Source: Tragulus kanchil (lineage: Eukaryota; Chordata; Mammalia; Artiodactyla; Tragulidae). Taken from it: a stretch of DNA of 64,000 nt. The notes beneath the pieces were generated by a model that worked only from the letters and a program-made list of their open reading frames with translations, was not told the origin of the DNA and searched no databases. How positions within the stretch are numbered: position 1 is the first letter of the stretch; every line of letters begins with the position of its first letter. The translations under genes were made by a program, and so were the position numbers. Where the stretch lies: contig JAIOJX010000030.1 in NCBI GenBank assembly GCA_022376925.1, positions 168,759,298 through 168,823,297 of the forward strand, read 5' to 3'. Shown here piece after piece: positions 54,601 through 63,120 of this stretch.

Positions 54601-57600
54601 TGAGCAGGGGCTACTCATGGCAGTGTCTTCCTTTCTTCCAGAGGACAGACTCTGGGGCTCTTGGGCTACAGTAGTTGTGGCACATGAGTTTAATTGCCCT
54701 GCGGTATGTGGGATCCTGGTTCCCTGACCAGGATCAAATCCATGGCCCCTGCATTGGCAGGTGAATTCTTAACCACTGGACCATCAAGAAAGTCCCCCCA
54801 TCGTCATTATTTTAACCACTTTCCAATGGAACCCACCCGCCAATGCAGATGACTTGCAGGAGACTGGGTTCAATCACTGAGTTGCGAAGATCCCCTGAAG
54901 GAGGAAATGGCAACCCACTCCAGTATTCTTGCCTGGAAAATGCCACGGACAGAGGAGCCTGGGAGGCTATAGTCTATGGGGTCACAAAGAGTTGGACAGG
55001 ACTGAGCATGCACACACAAATACATAAAGTGCCAAACAGAGAGTTGCACTATGCTGTTATATTTTTTTCTTTTTTTTAAATGCCGTTATATTTTTGAAAT
55101 AACACTGTACACATATGTGTATATTTGAATGACAGTGCTTATAAACCTACAAAATGGAAATTATTGTTTTTATTATAGAAACCTAAAAGGGCTGAAATTA
55201 ACTTTCACCAATTTAAAGAAAAAGCCTAGGACGTTCCTGGTGGTCCAGTGGTTAAGACTCTATGCTTCCACTACATAGTGAAAGCGTGAGTTTGATCTCT
55301 GGTTAGGAAACTGACCCCATTTTCTGCGTGCTTTGGCCAAAAAACAGACAAACCCTATTTCACTGCCTGATACATTGAGAGAAGAAACGGATTTCTCCTA
55401 AACATTTGAAACTCTATTATCGTGCAAAATTAATTGTTGCCTTGCTGGTAAAGAGGGGAGTTTGCAGCTACATTGCACAAGTGCAAAGCAAACCCTGGAC
55501 TGCGGCCTCACTGGCATCTGTAAAATGGGTACAGTGGAGTCCCCGCCCTCCCCACCTCTCGACCCCGCATAGCTGTGAGCCAGAAGTGATTGATTCCCTT
55601 ACCAAGTAAACCGGGCTTCGGGTGTTATCCATTGCAGGGATGCCAGTGAGGACTTCGGCTAACACCTGGAGAGAACATCCAGTTAGCACGGTTCAGACAC
55701 ACATGCACAAGTTCATACAGGAGATTCTGGCCAAGAGAGAAGCTTTTTCTCAGGAATAAAGTCTGAGCTTCAGGGCCAGCTCTGTCACTTGATAGCATAG
55801 ACACTTGCCCTAAATCTGGAACATGGGAACATTGCCAAACACCTCCTCTAGCTAGCTAAACACATCATATAGCTGCTAGGAGAACGTTTAAAATAACTGA
55901 TAGCAAGGCAGGGAGAATGAAAACCAAATATGTATTACCATCAGATAGATAGATATACACACACATATACACTTCTCTCCCCCTCTGTCTCTTTCTCTCT
56001 CTATATATATATACGTATAGACATATCGACATATATCTGTATACACATATACACACTATATATTAAAGATATTTTCATTTAAAAGTCAAGAGACATGATA
56101 AGCAGGCATTGCTATGTTAACGCAAGAAAAGGAGGAATCCACATGCAGGTATCTATTCTAGACAGAAAATCTTGGCAGTATGCATAGCATGCTTTGTCCA
56201 CAGGCTTTTACTAACATTATTTGCTCATTAATTCATCCATTCACAAAAGGAGCACAGTCCTGAGCCGATATAAGCCACTACCAAATTGACAAACTGATTT
56301 GTACCTTAGTAAATGGGAAAGCTGCTGTGAACAGAAATTGTCAGCAGAGATAACAGCACACCGGCTAAAGGGTCTACAGTCACAAATGCCTAGGTCAAAT
56401 CCTGACTCTCTTCTTACATACTTGGGGTGATCTTCAGGCAAGAAACTAAACTTCGAGCCTGCATCCTTATCTGGTACACAGTGATCTAGTGGCTATACAT
56501 ATGAGGGAGGGAGTGCTCTGACTTAGTGTCAAATCTCCCTCCAACAACTTCTTGCCAAGACAGGATAAGGTCAAATTACTGAAGAACTCCCCCTACACCC
56601 TGAAAGGGCCTGCAGACTGGCAGTAGCCAGGAGTGGGCAGCAGAGGGCATCTGTCCTGCCAAGACAGGAGAGGAGAAGAAATGGACATTTCCTCTGTCTC
56701 TTCCACAGGGCGGGCTGTTTGCCAGGCCTTTTTACAAAAGCTACTTAGCACTCATCAAAAAACCAATGACCTACTACTGTATAGCACAGCGAACGGCACT
56801 CAACATTCTAAAAGAAACCACAGTAAAAAAGAATATAAAAAAGCATGTGTATATGTTTATAACTGAGTCACTATGCAGTACAGCAGAAAGTAACACAGCG
56901 TTGTAAATCAACTATTTTTCAATAAAAAAATAAATTTAAAAAACACAGAGAAATGCAGTGTTCTGCAAAACAAGAACCATAGTTCAAAACCATACCATCT
57001 GTCAGCAGCAGGGCTGACAAAAAGACTGGAGAGAGCCTGTAGGCACTCACTGAACGAACGAATGAATGAAAGGGAGTCAATTGTTATATCAAGAGCTGCG
57101 TTTAAAAAATCAAGTGTAGGGCTTCCCTGGTGGTCCAATGGGTAAAGAGTCCGCCTTGCAGTGCAAGGGGCACTGGTTCGATCCCTGGCCCGAGAGGATC
57201 CCTCGTGCTTCGGAGCGGCTGGACAGGTGTGTCCAATTACGAGCCAGCACTCTGGAACGCATGCACCTAGAGCCGGTGCTCTGCAACGAGGGAGGCCACT
57301 GCAATGGGAGGCTAAAGAATAAAGACGGAGGAAAATAAATAAATAACCAATAAAAGAGGCCAAAAGAAAAAAAAAATCCTTTAAAAACAAAAATTCAAGT
57401 GTAAACAGAAAAAAAAAAAAAGAAATCAGGAGTTGAGGTATGAAGGCAGGGCTAATTATAATAATAACAATAGCTTCCATAGTAGTAACCATATTAATCA
57501 ATGCAGCATACTTTGCTAACCAGTTTTTTTTTTTTTTTAAACATTTATTTATTTCTTTCTTTGGGGGGGCGGGTTGGGGAGGGAGGGGGTGGGCGGGCCA

Positions 57601-60600
57601 CTTCTATTGGTCTTTCATTTGTCTATTCTCATCCGTCTTTGTTCTTTTGGCTCTTGTGGGCCTCCCATCGCGGTGGCCTCTGTTGTCGCAGAGCACCGGC
57701 TCTGGGCGCATGCGCCCCAGAGATCCGGCTCAGTAATTGGACACATTAGTCCAGCCGCTCTGCGGCACGTGGGATCTTCCCAGGCCAGGGATCAAACCGG
57801 CGCACCCTGCACTACAAGGCGGTGTCCTTACCCACTGGACCACCATGGAAGCCCCTAACCAGTTTTTATATGTTATTTTATTAATCCCTTATTAGTCTCC
57901 GTATGTATCATTGCCCCCATTTTACAGAGTACAGAACTGAGGCCAAGAGTTATAGGCAAAACCTAGATCCCATAGCTGAAAGTAACTGAGTTGGGACTCA
58001 AGCCCATGCACTTCGGCTCTACACTGTAAGTGCCCAGCAGCCTTGGGGTTCAGCTCCACTGGTTCCTGAAGGAGGAAGATCCGGGGCTGGCCCTGCTAAG
58101 CTTCACTGAGCACCCCCACAGTGGGGCCGAGGGAGGCGGGGAGAGGGTGAGGCAGGAGGGGCCGGGGGTCAAGTACACCAGAAGGCCTGACAGGCGGGGA
58201 GACAGAGCAAAGCAGAATCTGGCATGTGGAAGCTGGACTGAGGGCAGAAGGCGGCTCAGAGGAAGGGCATGAGTGGTAGCAGCAGTCAGACTGTGGTCAG
58301 AGAGAGGAAGCAGAGACGAAGAGAGAAGTCAAGGGCCACGATGCAGCTGCTGGCTCTTGGCAGAGGTCAGCCAGAGCCTGTCGCTTTTCTCAGTGTGAAC
58401 TTCCCAGACTGGGATCCATGGGTCTCTGATACATAGAGATACTAAGAAAACAAAGTTCCACAGTCAAGGCAATTTGGAAAATGTTGCATACCCTTGCCTT
58501 GCCAGCTGGTGGTGAGTTCACCATTACCAGATTAAAGACTCATTACCATAGGAAAGGCTCTGGTGAATTTTGTGGTAACGTTTTTTTTTTTTCTGCTTAA
58601 TCTTGTTCAACCCAGCATTTTTCAAACCTATTTGAATACATCAAAACCCTCTAAACACATCAAACCTATTGAGATCTTCAAGGAACCGGTGTTTCATAGA
58701 AATGTACTTTGGAGATTCCTAGACTCAGACCATGAACTCCAGGGGGAGGGATGGTGTTTTGGTTACATTTATATGCCATTTCTATTAAGTGCCTGGTACA
58801 GAGTAACGATGGACAGCCGTGGGAATGAGGCCACAGGTTGGTGGGGATATAGAGACGGAGTGGACAGGCGCAGCTGGATAAATGGCTGGGTAATAACTGG
58901 ACTGATGGATGGACAGGTGGACTAAACAGACAGATGAACAAACAAGAATAAATAGACAAGCTTCCCTTGTGGCTCAGTGGATAAGAATCCGTCTGCCAAT
59001 GCAGGAGACACAGGTTCGATCCCTGATCAGGGAAGATCCCACATACCGCAGAGCAGCTAAACCCACACATCAACAAGGACCCAGCACAGCCAAAAATAAA
59101 TTAAAAAAAAAAAAGAATAAATAGACAACTGGACATAATAATTAGATAGCAGGCTGGATGCACATCCAGGAAGTCAGGAGCTATCTGTAGCCTATCAGAA
59201 TCTGGACCCTAATGGGAAGGGGAAGCTTTACTTTAAGGGCTGGCAACCTTTTTCTATAACTGGCTAGATAGTAAATACTTTAGGTTTTGTGACCCACACA
59301 CCATCTCTGTCATATAGTCTTTTATTATTGTTGTTATTATTCAATCTTTTACAAATGTAAAAACTATTCTTAATTATAGGCCACAGAAGACAGACCACTG
59401 ACCAGTTCAAGGGCCACGATGCAGCTGCTGGCTCTTGGCAGAGGTCAGCCAGAGCCTGTCGCTTTTCTCAGTGTGAACTTCCCAGACTGGGATCCATGGG
59501 TCTCTGATACATAGAGATACTAAGAAAACAAAGTTCCACAGTCAAGGCAATTTGGAAAATGTTGCATACCCTTGCCTTGCCAGCTGGTGGTGAGTTCACC
59601 ATTACCAGATTAAAGACTCATTACCATAGGAAAGGCTCTGGTGAATTTTGTGGTAACGTTTTTTTTTTTTCTGCTTAATCTTGTTCAACCCAGCATTTTT
59701 CAAACCTATTTGAATACATCAAAACCCTCTAAACACATCAAACCTATTGAGATCTTCAAGGAACCGGTGTTTCATAGAAATGTACTTTGGAGATTCCTAG
59801 ACTCAGACCATGAACTCCAGGGGGAGGGATGGTGTTTTGGTTACATTTATATGCCATTTCTATTAAGTGCCTGGTACAGAGTAACGATGGACAGCCGTGG
59901 GAATGAGGCCACAGGTTGGTGGGGATATAGAGACGGAGTGGACAGGCGCAGCTGGATAAATGGCTGGGTAATAACTGGACTGATGGATGGACAGGTGGAC
60001 TAAACAGACAGATGAACAAACAAGAATAAATAGACAAGCTTCCCTTGTGGCTCAGTGGATAAGAATCCGTCTGCCAATGCAGGAGACACAGGTTCGATCC
60101 CTGATCAGGGAAGATCCCACATACCGCAGAGCAGCTAAACCCACACATCAACAAGGACCCAGCACAGCCAAAAATAAATTAAAAAAAAAAAAGAATAAAT
60201 AGACAACTGGACATAATAATTAGATAGCAGGCTGGATGCACATCCAGGAAGTCAGGAGCTATCTGTAGCCTATCAGAATCTGGACCCTAATGGGAAGGGG
60301 AAGCTTTACTTTAAGGGCTGGCAACCTTTTTCTATAACTGGCTAGATAGTAAATACTTTAGGTTTTGTGACCCACACACCATCTCTGTCATATAGTCTTT
60401 TATTATTGTTGTTATTATTCAATCTTTTACAAATGTAAAAACTATTCTTAATTATAGGCCACAGAAGACAGACCACTGGCCAGTTCTAACCTGTGCACGT
60501 AGTTTGCCAACCCCTGTCGTACTAGGTGGAACATGTCTAAGCGCCTCTAGTCTGTGCTTACAAAGTAGCCGTGGGAAGGACAGATATGTGTGCAGGCCCA

Positions 60601-62744
60601 GATCTCTGAGCACAGAAGGAAGCTCTTACTATTCCACAGCTGAATACGTCCACCCGCTTTGTAAGCTGCCCCACTCTGATGAAATCTTCCGGAAGATATG
60701 CAGTGGAGGCCTGGAAAAGGTGGGTCTTCATCCTGGTGTATTTTGATGTTTTGTTGACAGGACACGGGTGGGCCATCGAATGAGCCAGCTTGGGGGTGAA
60801 GTTTTGGTCTAGCAAAACATTGGAGCTGTGGGAAAGAAGGCAGAGAGACAACTTTCTTGTTTCGAGGTACACAAGAAGAGGCGGCCATGGAGATCCTTTT
60901 GGAAAGCAACTTGGCAGTGAGCAGCGCCAGCAAGCGAGGGTCACTGAATACCCTCAACAAGTTTATGAGCCAGTCCTGATGGGGGGGATTGGGAGCCTCT
61001 CTCCACCAGCAATGAGGATGAAGCTAAGCTCAGTCCTGCTGCCCCAGAAATGGCATTTGGTGACCAGAGAGAGAGGGCCGCCCTGATTCCCACCGATGTC
61101 AGCCCTGAGCCCAGAGGCTGTGCTGGCTCCATCTCTTCTGAACCTGTTCTAACCCCCAGCTCTGGCCTGGCTGACCCAAGTCTAAACACCAGCATCCTTT
61201 AGGTCTGAACCTGTCCAGATTGTGGGGAGTAAGAAGAGCAATAAAGATATTCTTGGACTCAGTCATCTAATCCATGGGAGTGAATGTTCTCAGAAAGTAC
61301 TCCAAAGGAAAAACTTTTACTTTTTAAAAACTAAGCTACACGAATAAAAATATTTAAACTGAAGAGGTCCCTGGAGATTCTGTGATTTAAGACTTCGCCT
61401 TCTCATGTAGAGGGTGTGGGTTTGATTCCTGTTTGGACAGCTAAGATTCCACATGCCTCTCGGCCAGATAAAACAGACGCAATACTGTAACAAATTCAAT
61501 AAAGACTTTAAAAATGATCCCCTTTCAAAAAATCTTTAAAAAAGTATTCAAACCAACCCCAAATGGTTTTTAAAAAGTACACACAGAGAGCAGTTCTTCT
61601 GGGTTCCCTTACTCTGCTGCTGTCCACTGAAGCACCCCTTTTCAATAATGCCTTTTTTTTCATCACCAAAAAACCTAGGCACCAATTCCAATATCTGCTA
61701 TTAGGAGTGCTTATGTAAATTATGTGCAAATACCTTCAATGGAAGACTAAGAAGTCCCCCCAAATTGATGACATGCCATGTGAGAAAATGTTTACCATGT
61801 GCAAATCATGGGGAGAGGGGAAAGACTATGAGTTACTAACCAGGTAATGGTGCTATCTTAGGGCTCAGATATCTGTGTGGACAGGGGATGGAGGAAAAAA
61901 AAAAACAACAGAAAAATGGAAGCAAGCTGGTGAGTCAGGGTATCAGGGCCAGATGACCTCTTGCCCTTTCACTTCCTTTCTTGCTATTACAATTGTTTGT
62001 GCAATTAAATAAAAATCAGCAGGGGAGAAAAGCAGAAAGGGCTTCTGCTGGCCAAATGAGGTTGGAACTCTGGGGAAGTGTGAATTCCCTGGTTTCAAAG
62101 TCACTGCTGCCAGATCTTCTGGTTTCCTCTGGAATCCCTCTCCCTGCTTCCAGTCTTGGGAGCACAGTACTGAGACGCTGGGGTGCACACTGAATTTATG
62201 TCACAGTATCTGTGACAACAGATGCACAAATGAGAGCAGGTCTCTGAGAAGACTCTGAGCAAGGAACTGAAAAGCCCAGGGAGCCTGGCAGACAGGGCCC
62301 ACAGCTCAAGGACCCAGTCCAAAGCAGCTGCTGGAGGGGAAGTGAAATACAGCAGGGAAGGGAGGGCCTGTTGGGGAAATACCAACTAGCTTGTCGGGGA
62401 AATACCTTAGTTGGGGAAAGACAAACATGGAGACAGGCAGTTCATGCTGGCAGCAATTGGAGACGGAGTACAATCTAGAAACACTGATGTTTGAGCACAT
62501 AACAAAGAATGAAGAGTGACCCAAGAGAGCTAAGGAGGGGAGAGAAAGTCAAACAGAAGAGAAACAGAGAAAGAGGAATGGGACCCAGCAGTGTGCTCGG
62601 TCTCATCCCTGTTGGCCCAGCCCACCTCTCTTACCTCTTGACGTTGCCATGGATGATGTCTAAGCCATGCAGGTGCTCCACGGCGTGAAGCAGCCCTGAG
62701 CAGATGCTGACACGCCGGGGCCAGGGGAGGGGATCTGAGTCACT
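36503..62744 (-). CDS. IRAK2: IRAK2, interleukin-1 receptor-associated kinase-like 2, 3' part in six exons
   Basis: An adaptor pseudokinase of Toll-like and IL-1 receptor signalling that joins the MyD88/IRAK4 complex and activates TRAF6 in the cytoplasm. Exons on the minus strand are 62744-62635, 60825-60630, 55665-55603, 43721-43521 (or its copy 44797-44597), 39018-38727 and 36615-36503. They join in frame to 324 residues, the same length as human residues 302-625. Seen: the catalytic loop reads IIHGNVK instead of HRD, and the DFG site is replaced by PKLAHSMAHP, so it is a pseudokinase as in human. A TRAF6-type PxExx(acidic) motif, PEETDD, is in the C-terminal tail. The death domain, linker and N-lobe exons lie beyond 64000. 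Duplications add surplus copies of the fourth and fifth exons. Confidence 0.95.
36615..38855 (+). repeat. Direct duplication D12, 1.11-1.13 kb unit
   Basis: Bases 36615-37744 recur at 37745-38855. Near the start of the right copy, 37846-37862 replaces about 35 bases found at 36716-36750. The end of the left copy is garbled (37727-37744). It is the left flank of patch 37745-39943 and cuts IRAK2's penultimate exon. Confidence 0.94.
37618..37737 (-). pseudogene. IRAK2: Partial duplicate of IRAK2 penultimate exon (3' part)
   Basis: The 3' 120 bases of the exon with the donor, repeated by D12. It encodes the tail from about SSPPPAADGEG to PPEPPQD. It has no acceptor and is broken at the seam. Confidence 0.88.
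38727..39018 (-). CDS. IRAK2: IRAK2 penultimate coding exon (full copy)
   Basis: 292 nt. Acceptor CAG at 39021-39019, donor GTAAGC from 38726. It encodes VCGSVATVEEQLRGQETSLP, SGLSEGTGSSSNTPEETDDV and the tail to PPEPPQD plus one base. Contains the TRAF6-type PEETDD motif. The C-terminal half diverges from human, which is usual for this tail. About 14 bases (38856-38869) of this exon are supported by the patch alone. Confidence 0.94.
39901..39938 (+). mobile_element. Truncated CHR SINE head at a seam
   Basis: First 38 bases of a CHR head, cut by the patch seam. The full element is at 40985-41276. Confidence 0.85.
39944..40092 (-). pseudogene. IRAK2: Partial duplicate of IRAK2 penultimate exon (5' part)
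   Basis: The 5' 149 bases of the exon with its acceptor, repeated by D13, from VCGSVATVEEQL to about NSSFDTSC. No donor. An artefact of the duplication. Confidence 0.9.
40985..41276 (+). mobile_element. CHR-type SINE
   Basis: Full head, body and CCCGCCC/CCCTCCC-rich 3' segment with an A-rich tail. Intron of IRAK2. Confidence 0.87.
41277..42880 (-). other. IRAK2 intron, mostly unassigned
   Basis: Possible MIR remnant at about 41280-41390. Possible L2 remnant at about 41990-42290 (phrases like 'caggctatttgcacgcgctg', 'cttacacgttacttcctcgg'). No exon or RNA gene recognised. Confidence 0.45.
43521..43721 (-). CDS. IRAK2: IRAK2 kinase-end/tail exon (copy 1)
   Basis: 201 nt, 67 residues, phase 0 both ends: KDLLLREIPSSTTPLCSRKT, GVEKEMAKEICQKYLERRAG, RLPEAYAEALAVAACLCLRR, RNASLVE. 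This is the end of the kinase-like C-lobe. Acceptor at 43724-43722, donor GTGAGC from 43520. Identical in coding sequence to the copy at 44597-44797. One of the two is surplus. Confidence 0.93.
44597..44797 (-). CDS. IRAK2: IRAK2 kinase-end/tail exon (copy 2, duplicate)
   Basis: Second complete copy of the 67-residue exon at 43521-43721, with intact splice sites and frame. Because both are in phase 0, an uncorrected gene model could include both and appear to contain a tandem 67-residue repeat. It sits in patch 43959-45809. Which copy is real cannot be distinguished; collapsing D14 leaves one. Confidence 0.9.
45037..45700 (-). other. AT-rich IRAK2 intron block
   Basis: Very AT-rich sequence with many TATA/ATTA runs and no recognised exon. 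A short Bov-tA 3' end ('gagactcgaagagtcagtca' followed by 'caactgaactgaag') lies at about 45298-45343. The block is repeated at about 46128-46791 by D15. Confidence 0.55.
45810..45888 (-). pseudogene. IRAK2: Partial third copy of the IRAK2 kinase-end exon
   Basis: First 79 bases of the exon with its acceptor (KDLLLREIPSSTTPLCSRKT and the start of GVEKEMA), truncated at the D15 seam. Not functional. Confidence 0.9.
47113..47330 (+). mobile_element. CHR-type SINE, 3' part truncated
   Basis: Head 'gggcttccctggtggtccag' and body to about 47296, then directly an 'aaatataaataaaa' tail. The usual 'gggaggcccacacgggcc' 3' segment is missing. Confidence 0.83.
47560..47775 (+). mobile_element. Old L1 3' end
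   Basis: Contains 'gggatttgcttgaaaatata', 'gtgtgttagaaattgtccat' and 'aataaaaag', typical of mammalian L1M 3' ends. Duplicated at about 48681-48896. Confidence 0.65.
47733..47848 (+). repeat. Tandem duplication, about 58-bp unit, abutting a SINE
   Basis: A 58-bp L1 3' end segment, from 'cctgactttcctgtgtgtta' to 'gggctttttagggctt', occurs twice in tandem, ending exactly where the CHR SINE starts. Both D16 copies carry it (also at about 48854-48969). Confidence 0.85.
47848..48125 (+). mobile_element. CHR-type SINE with target-site duplication
   Basis: Full head, body and A-rich tail. Flanked by 'aaaaagggctttttagg' before and 'aaaaagggctttttaagg' after, a clear target-site duplication. Duplicated at 48969-49246 by D16. 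Confidence 0.9.
48969..49246 (+). mobile_element. CHR-type SINE (D16 duplicate)
   Basis: Second copy of the element at 47848-48125, carried by D16. Confidence 0.88.
49740..50000 (-). mobile_element. CHR-type SINE, antisense
   Basis: Antisense CHR element with reversed head ending 'ccaccagggaagccc'. The 'acatattattt' motif at about 49640 and again at about 50004 is consistent with a target-site duplication. A GT microsatellite sits at 49650-49664. Duplicated at 50865-51125. Confidence 0.87.
50225..50470 (+). mobile_element. Old L1 3' fragment
   Basis: Phrases 'ggtgaatggataaacaaatg', 'catccatacaaaggaata', 'ctatgattccacctacatga' mark an L1M 3' segment. It continues past the seam in the right copy (51350-51790). 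Confidence 0.7.
50865..51125 (-). mobile_element. CHR-type SINE, antisense (D17 duplicate)
   Basis: Second copy of the element at 49740-50000, carried by D17. Confidence 0.87.
51350..51790 (+). mobile_element. Old L1 3' fragment, longer copy
   Basis: Continues the L1M text of 50225-50470 through 'ggagttgcctggggtgag' and 'cttgattgtggtggtggtta' to 'accattttgtatacctcaaa'. This is the uninterrupted version; the copy at 50225 stops at the seam. Confidence 0.75.
51792..52382 (+). repeat. Tandem duplication of a CHR SINE, about 295-bp unit
   Basis: A CHR SINE plus about 35 bases of flank (51792-52086) is followed by a near-identical copy (52087-52382). They differ mainly in the tail (A-run against TATATA). 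Unlike the 1.1 kb duplications it is short and falls outside the paired pattern. Confidence 0.9.
52384..52720 (+). mobile_element. CHR-type SINE with target-site duplication
   Basis: A distinct, more diverged CHR element directly after the tandem pair, with CCCGCCC/CCCTCCC 3' segment and AATA-rich tail. The 16-bp 'agaaatagtgcatatg' occurs immediately before it and again at about 52722-52737, a target-site duplication. Confidence 0.88.
52755..53260 (+). mobile_element. Old L1 3' fragment
   Basis: Phrases 'cagctttatttatactggtc', 'catcggaaacagcccaaatg' and 'gaccaatggctgcagggg' match L1M 3' structure. Partly duplicated at 53880-54350. Confidence 0.65.
53328..53710 (-). mobile_element. Two antisense tRNA-derived SINEs (Bov-A2-like)
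   Basis: Reversed B-box text appears at about 53370-53385 and 53637-53655, each followed by a reversed head ('taaccactggacgaccgggg' and 'taaccactggaccatcaaga'). Two adjacent insertions or a dimer. Duplicated at about 54415-54797. Confidence 0.75.
53742..53869 (+). mobile_element. Bov-tA SINE, cut at a seam
   Basis: 5' part of a Bov-tA element, ending at the D19 seam. The full element is at 54830-55010. Confidence 0.85.
54415..54797 (-). mobile_element. Antisense Bov-A2-like SINEs (D19 duplicate)
   Basis: Second copy of the pair at 53328-53710, carried by D19. Confidence 0.75.
54830..55010 (+). mobile_element. Bov-tA type SINE
   Basis: Body with 'gaaatggcaacccactccag', 'ttcttgcctggaaaatgcca' and 3' end 'gagttggacaggactgagc'. 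Intron of IRAK2. Confidence 0.88.
55229..55350 (+). mobile_element. Bov-A2-like SINE, diverged
   Basis: Head 'ggacgttcctggtggtccag', degraded B-box, end 'gctttggccaaaaaacag'. About 250 bases upstream on this strand of the IRAK2 exon at 55603. Confidence 0.7.
55603..55665 (-). CDS. IRAK2: IRAK2 short kinase-domain exon
   Basis: 63 nt, 21 residues, VLAEVLTGIPAMDNTRSPVY then L. Acceptor CAG at 55668-55666, donor GTAAGG from 55602. Matches human IVLAEVLTGIPAMDNNRSPVYL in the C-lobe. Single-copy. Confidence 0.94.
55670..56350 (-). other. IRAK2 intron with TA/CA microsatellite
   Basis: TA, CA and CT simple repeats at about 55940-56065. Otherwise no feature recognised. Confidence 0.6.
56355..56490 (+). 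mobile_element. MIR SINE, diverged
   Basis: Text 'tgcctaggtcaaatcctgac' followed by a 'gatcttcaggcaagaaac' segment resembles a MIR core. Low certainty. Confidence 0.5.
56775..56945 (+). mobile_element. Artiodactyl L1 3' end
   Basis: Contains 'tgtatagcacagcgaacggc', 'tataactgagtcactatgca' and 'gttgtaaatcaactattttt' followed by 'caataaaaaaataaa', the typical artiodactyl L1 3' terminus. Confidence 0.8.
57119..57380 (+). mobile_element. CHR-type SINE
   Basis: Head 'gggcttccctggtggtccaa' and body, with part of the 'cccacacgggcc' 3' segment missing, then an A-rich tail. Confidence 0.86.
57535..57855 (-). mobile_element. CHR-type SINE, antisense, long 3' segment
   Basis: Antisense CHR with T-rich tail (57524-57560), G-rich segment complementary to the CCCGCCC type 3' region, body, and reversed head ending 'ccaccatggaagcccc'. 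'ctaaccagttttt' occurs before (about 57516) and after (about 57856), a target-site duplication. Confidence 0.9.
57895..58030 (-). mobile_element. MIR SINE, antisense
   Basis: Phrases 'cccattttacagagtacaga', 'ctgaggccaagagttatag' and 'gttgggactcaagcccatgc' match a reversed MIR core. Confidence 0.7.
58960..59112 (+). mobile_element. tRNA-derived SINE (Bov-A2-like)
   Basis: Head 'gcttcccttgtggctcagtg', B-box region 'ggttcgatccctgatcaggg', tail 'cagccaaaaataaattaaaa'. Duplicated at 60038-60190. Confidence 0.82.
60038..60190 (+). mobile_element. tRNA-derived SINE (D20 duplicate)
   Basis: Second copy of the element at 58960-59112, carried by D20. Confidence 0.82.
60313..60518 (-). mobile_element. 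Non-autonomous hAT-type DNA transposon fragment
   Basis: Ends 'agggctggcaacctttttct' (left) and 'agtttgccaacccctg' (right) are imperfect inverted repeats. The interior has 'gtaaatactttaggttttgt'. Same family as 15965-16180. The copy at 59235-59406 lacks its right end because of the D20 seam. Confidence 0.6.
60630..60825 (-). CDS. IRAK2: IRAK2 pseudo-activation-segment exon
   Basis: 196 nt. Acceptor CAG at 60828-60826, donor GTAAGA from 60629. It completes a serine codon, then SNVLLDQNFTPKLAHSMAHP, CPVNKTSKYTRMKTHLFQAS, TAYLPEDFIRVGQLTKRVDV, FSCGI. The DFG triad is absent (KLAH instead) and the APE site reads LPE, as in the human pseudokinase. Single-copy, outside the duplicated blocks. Confidence 0.95.
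60826..61361 (-). other. IRAK2 intron, no feature recognised
   Basis: No repeat or RNA gene recognised. Open frames of 84-98 codons on both strands match nothing I know. Confidence 0.4.
61362..61505 (+). mobile_element. Diverged tRNA-derived SINE
   Basis: Degraded Bov-A2-like head ('gaggtccctggagattctgt'), B-box-like 'ggtttgattcctgtttgg', tail 'caataaagactttaaaaa'. Confidence 0.6.
61506..62634 (-). other. IRAK2 intron, no feature recognised
   Basis: No exon, named repeat or RNA gene recognised. Short A-run at about 61893-61903. Confidence 0.4.
62635..62744 (-). CDS. IRAK2: IRAK2 pseudo-catalytic-loop exon
   Basis: 110 nt. Acceptor TTAG at 62748-62745, donor GTAAG from 62634. It encodes SDSDPLPWPRRVSICSGLLH, AVEHLHGLDIIHGNVK and two bases of a serine codon. 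The catalytic loop reads HGN where active kinases have HRD; human IRAK2 has HSN. The missing catalytic aspartate is therefore conserved. This is the most 5' IRAK2 exon in the window. Confidence 0.94.
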
Positions 62745-62894
62745 CTAAGGGACAGAAAAGGAGGAGAAAACAGTACATCTGTGCCTCTCAATGGACTGTT
62801 CAATGGCAGAACCCTGGGCTCCGGTCTCTCCTCCCGCCCTCGTGTCATCTGCAACAGGGCCTCAGCCAGCATGGTTTATTGGCAGGGAACCGAT

Positions 62895-63120
62895 TTGACA
62901 CCAGAAGGATCTAGATATAAATCCCAGGTCAGACACACTCTCGTTGTGTGACTCTGGAAAAGAATTGCAACATCTCTGAGCCATGGTTTCTTCAGATATA
63001 AAATTGAAATGTTAATCCCTGTGCTTTAGGGTTGTAGAAAAGATTCAAAGGAGTGAATGCGATGCCCCTAGCATACTTCCCACCACATAGTAGGTGCTCA
63101 ATAAGTAGCAGCTATTTCTA
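62895..63120 (+). mobile_element. MIR SINE
   Basis: MIR core with 'gttgtgtgactctggaaaag', 'ctctgagccatggtttcttc', and 3' end 'cacatagtaggtgctcaata'. Confidence 0.78.

Larger units (their letters stand above)
52792..54958 (+). repeat. Direct duplication D19, 1.08 kb unit
   Basis: Bases 52792-53869 recur at 53880-54958 (offset 1088). The right copy has AA added near its start and a different T-rich tract at about 54390; the left copy lacks a C near 53857. About 10 filler bases lie at the seam. It is the left flank of patch 53880-59406. (D18 is the short SINE tandem at 51792-52382.). Confidence 0.94.
58329..60485 (+). repeat. Direct duplication D20, 1.08 kb unit
   Basis: Bases 58329-59406 recur at 59407-60485 (offset 1078), with almost no internal differences. 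The copies differ only at the seam ('gaccagttcaa' against 'ggccagttctaac'). It is the right flank of patch 53880-59406. Confidence 0.95.

Noticed and set aside
6489..57855. Apparent tRNA genes (A-box/B-box text) at many places
   Set aside because: All are the tRNA-like heads of CHR, Bov-tA or Bov-A2 SINEs, without complete tRNA cloverleafs.
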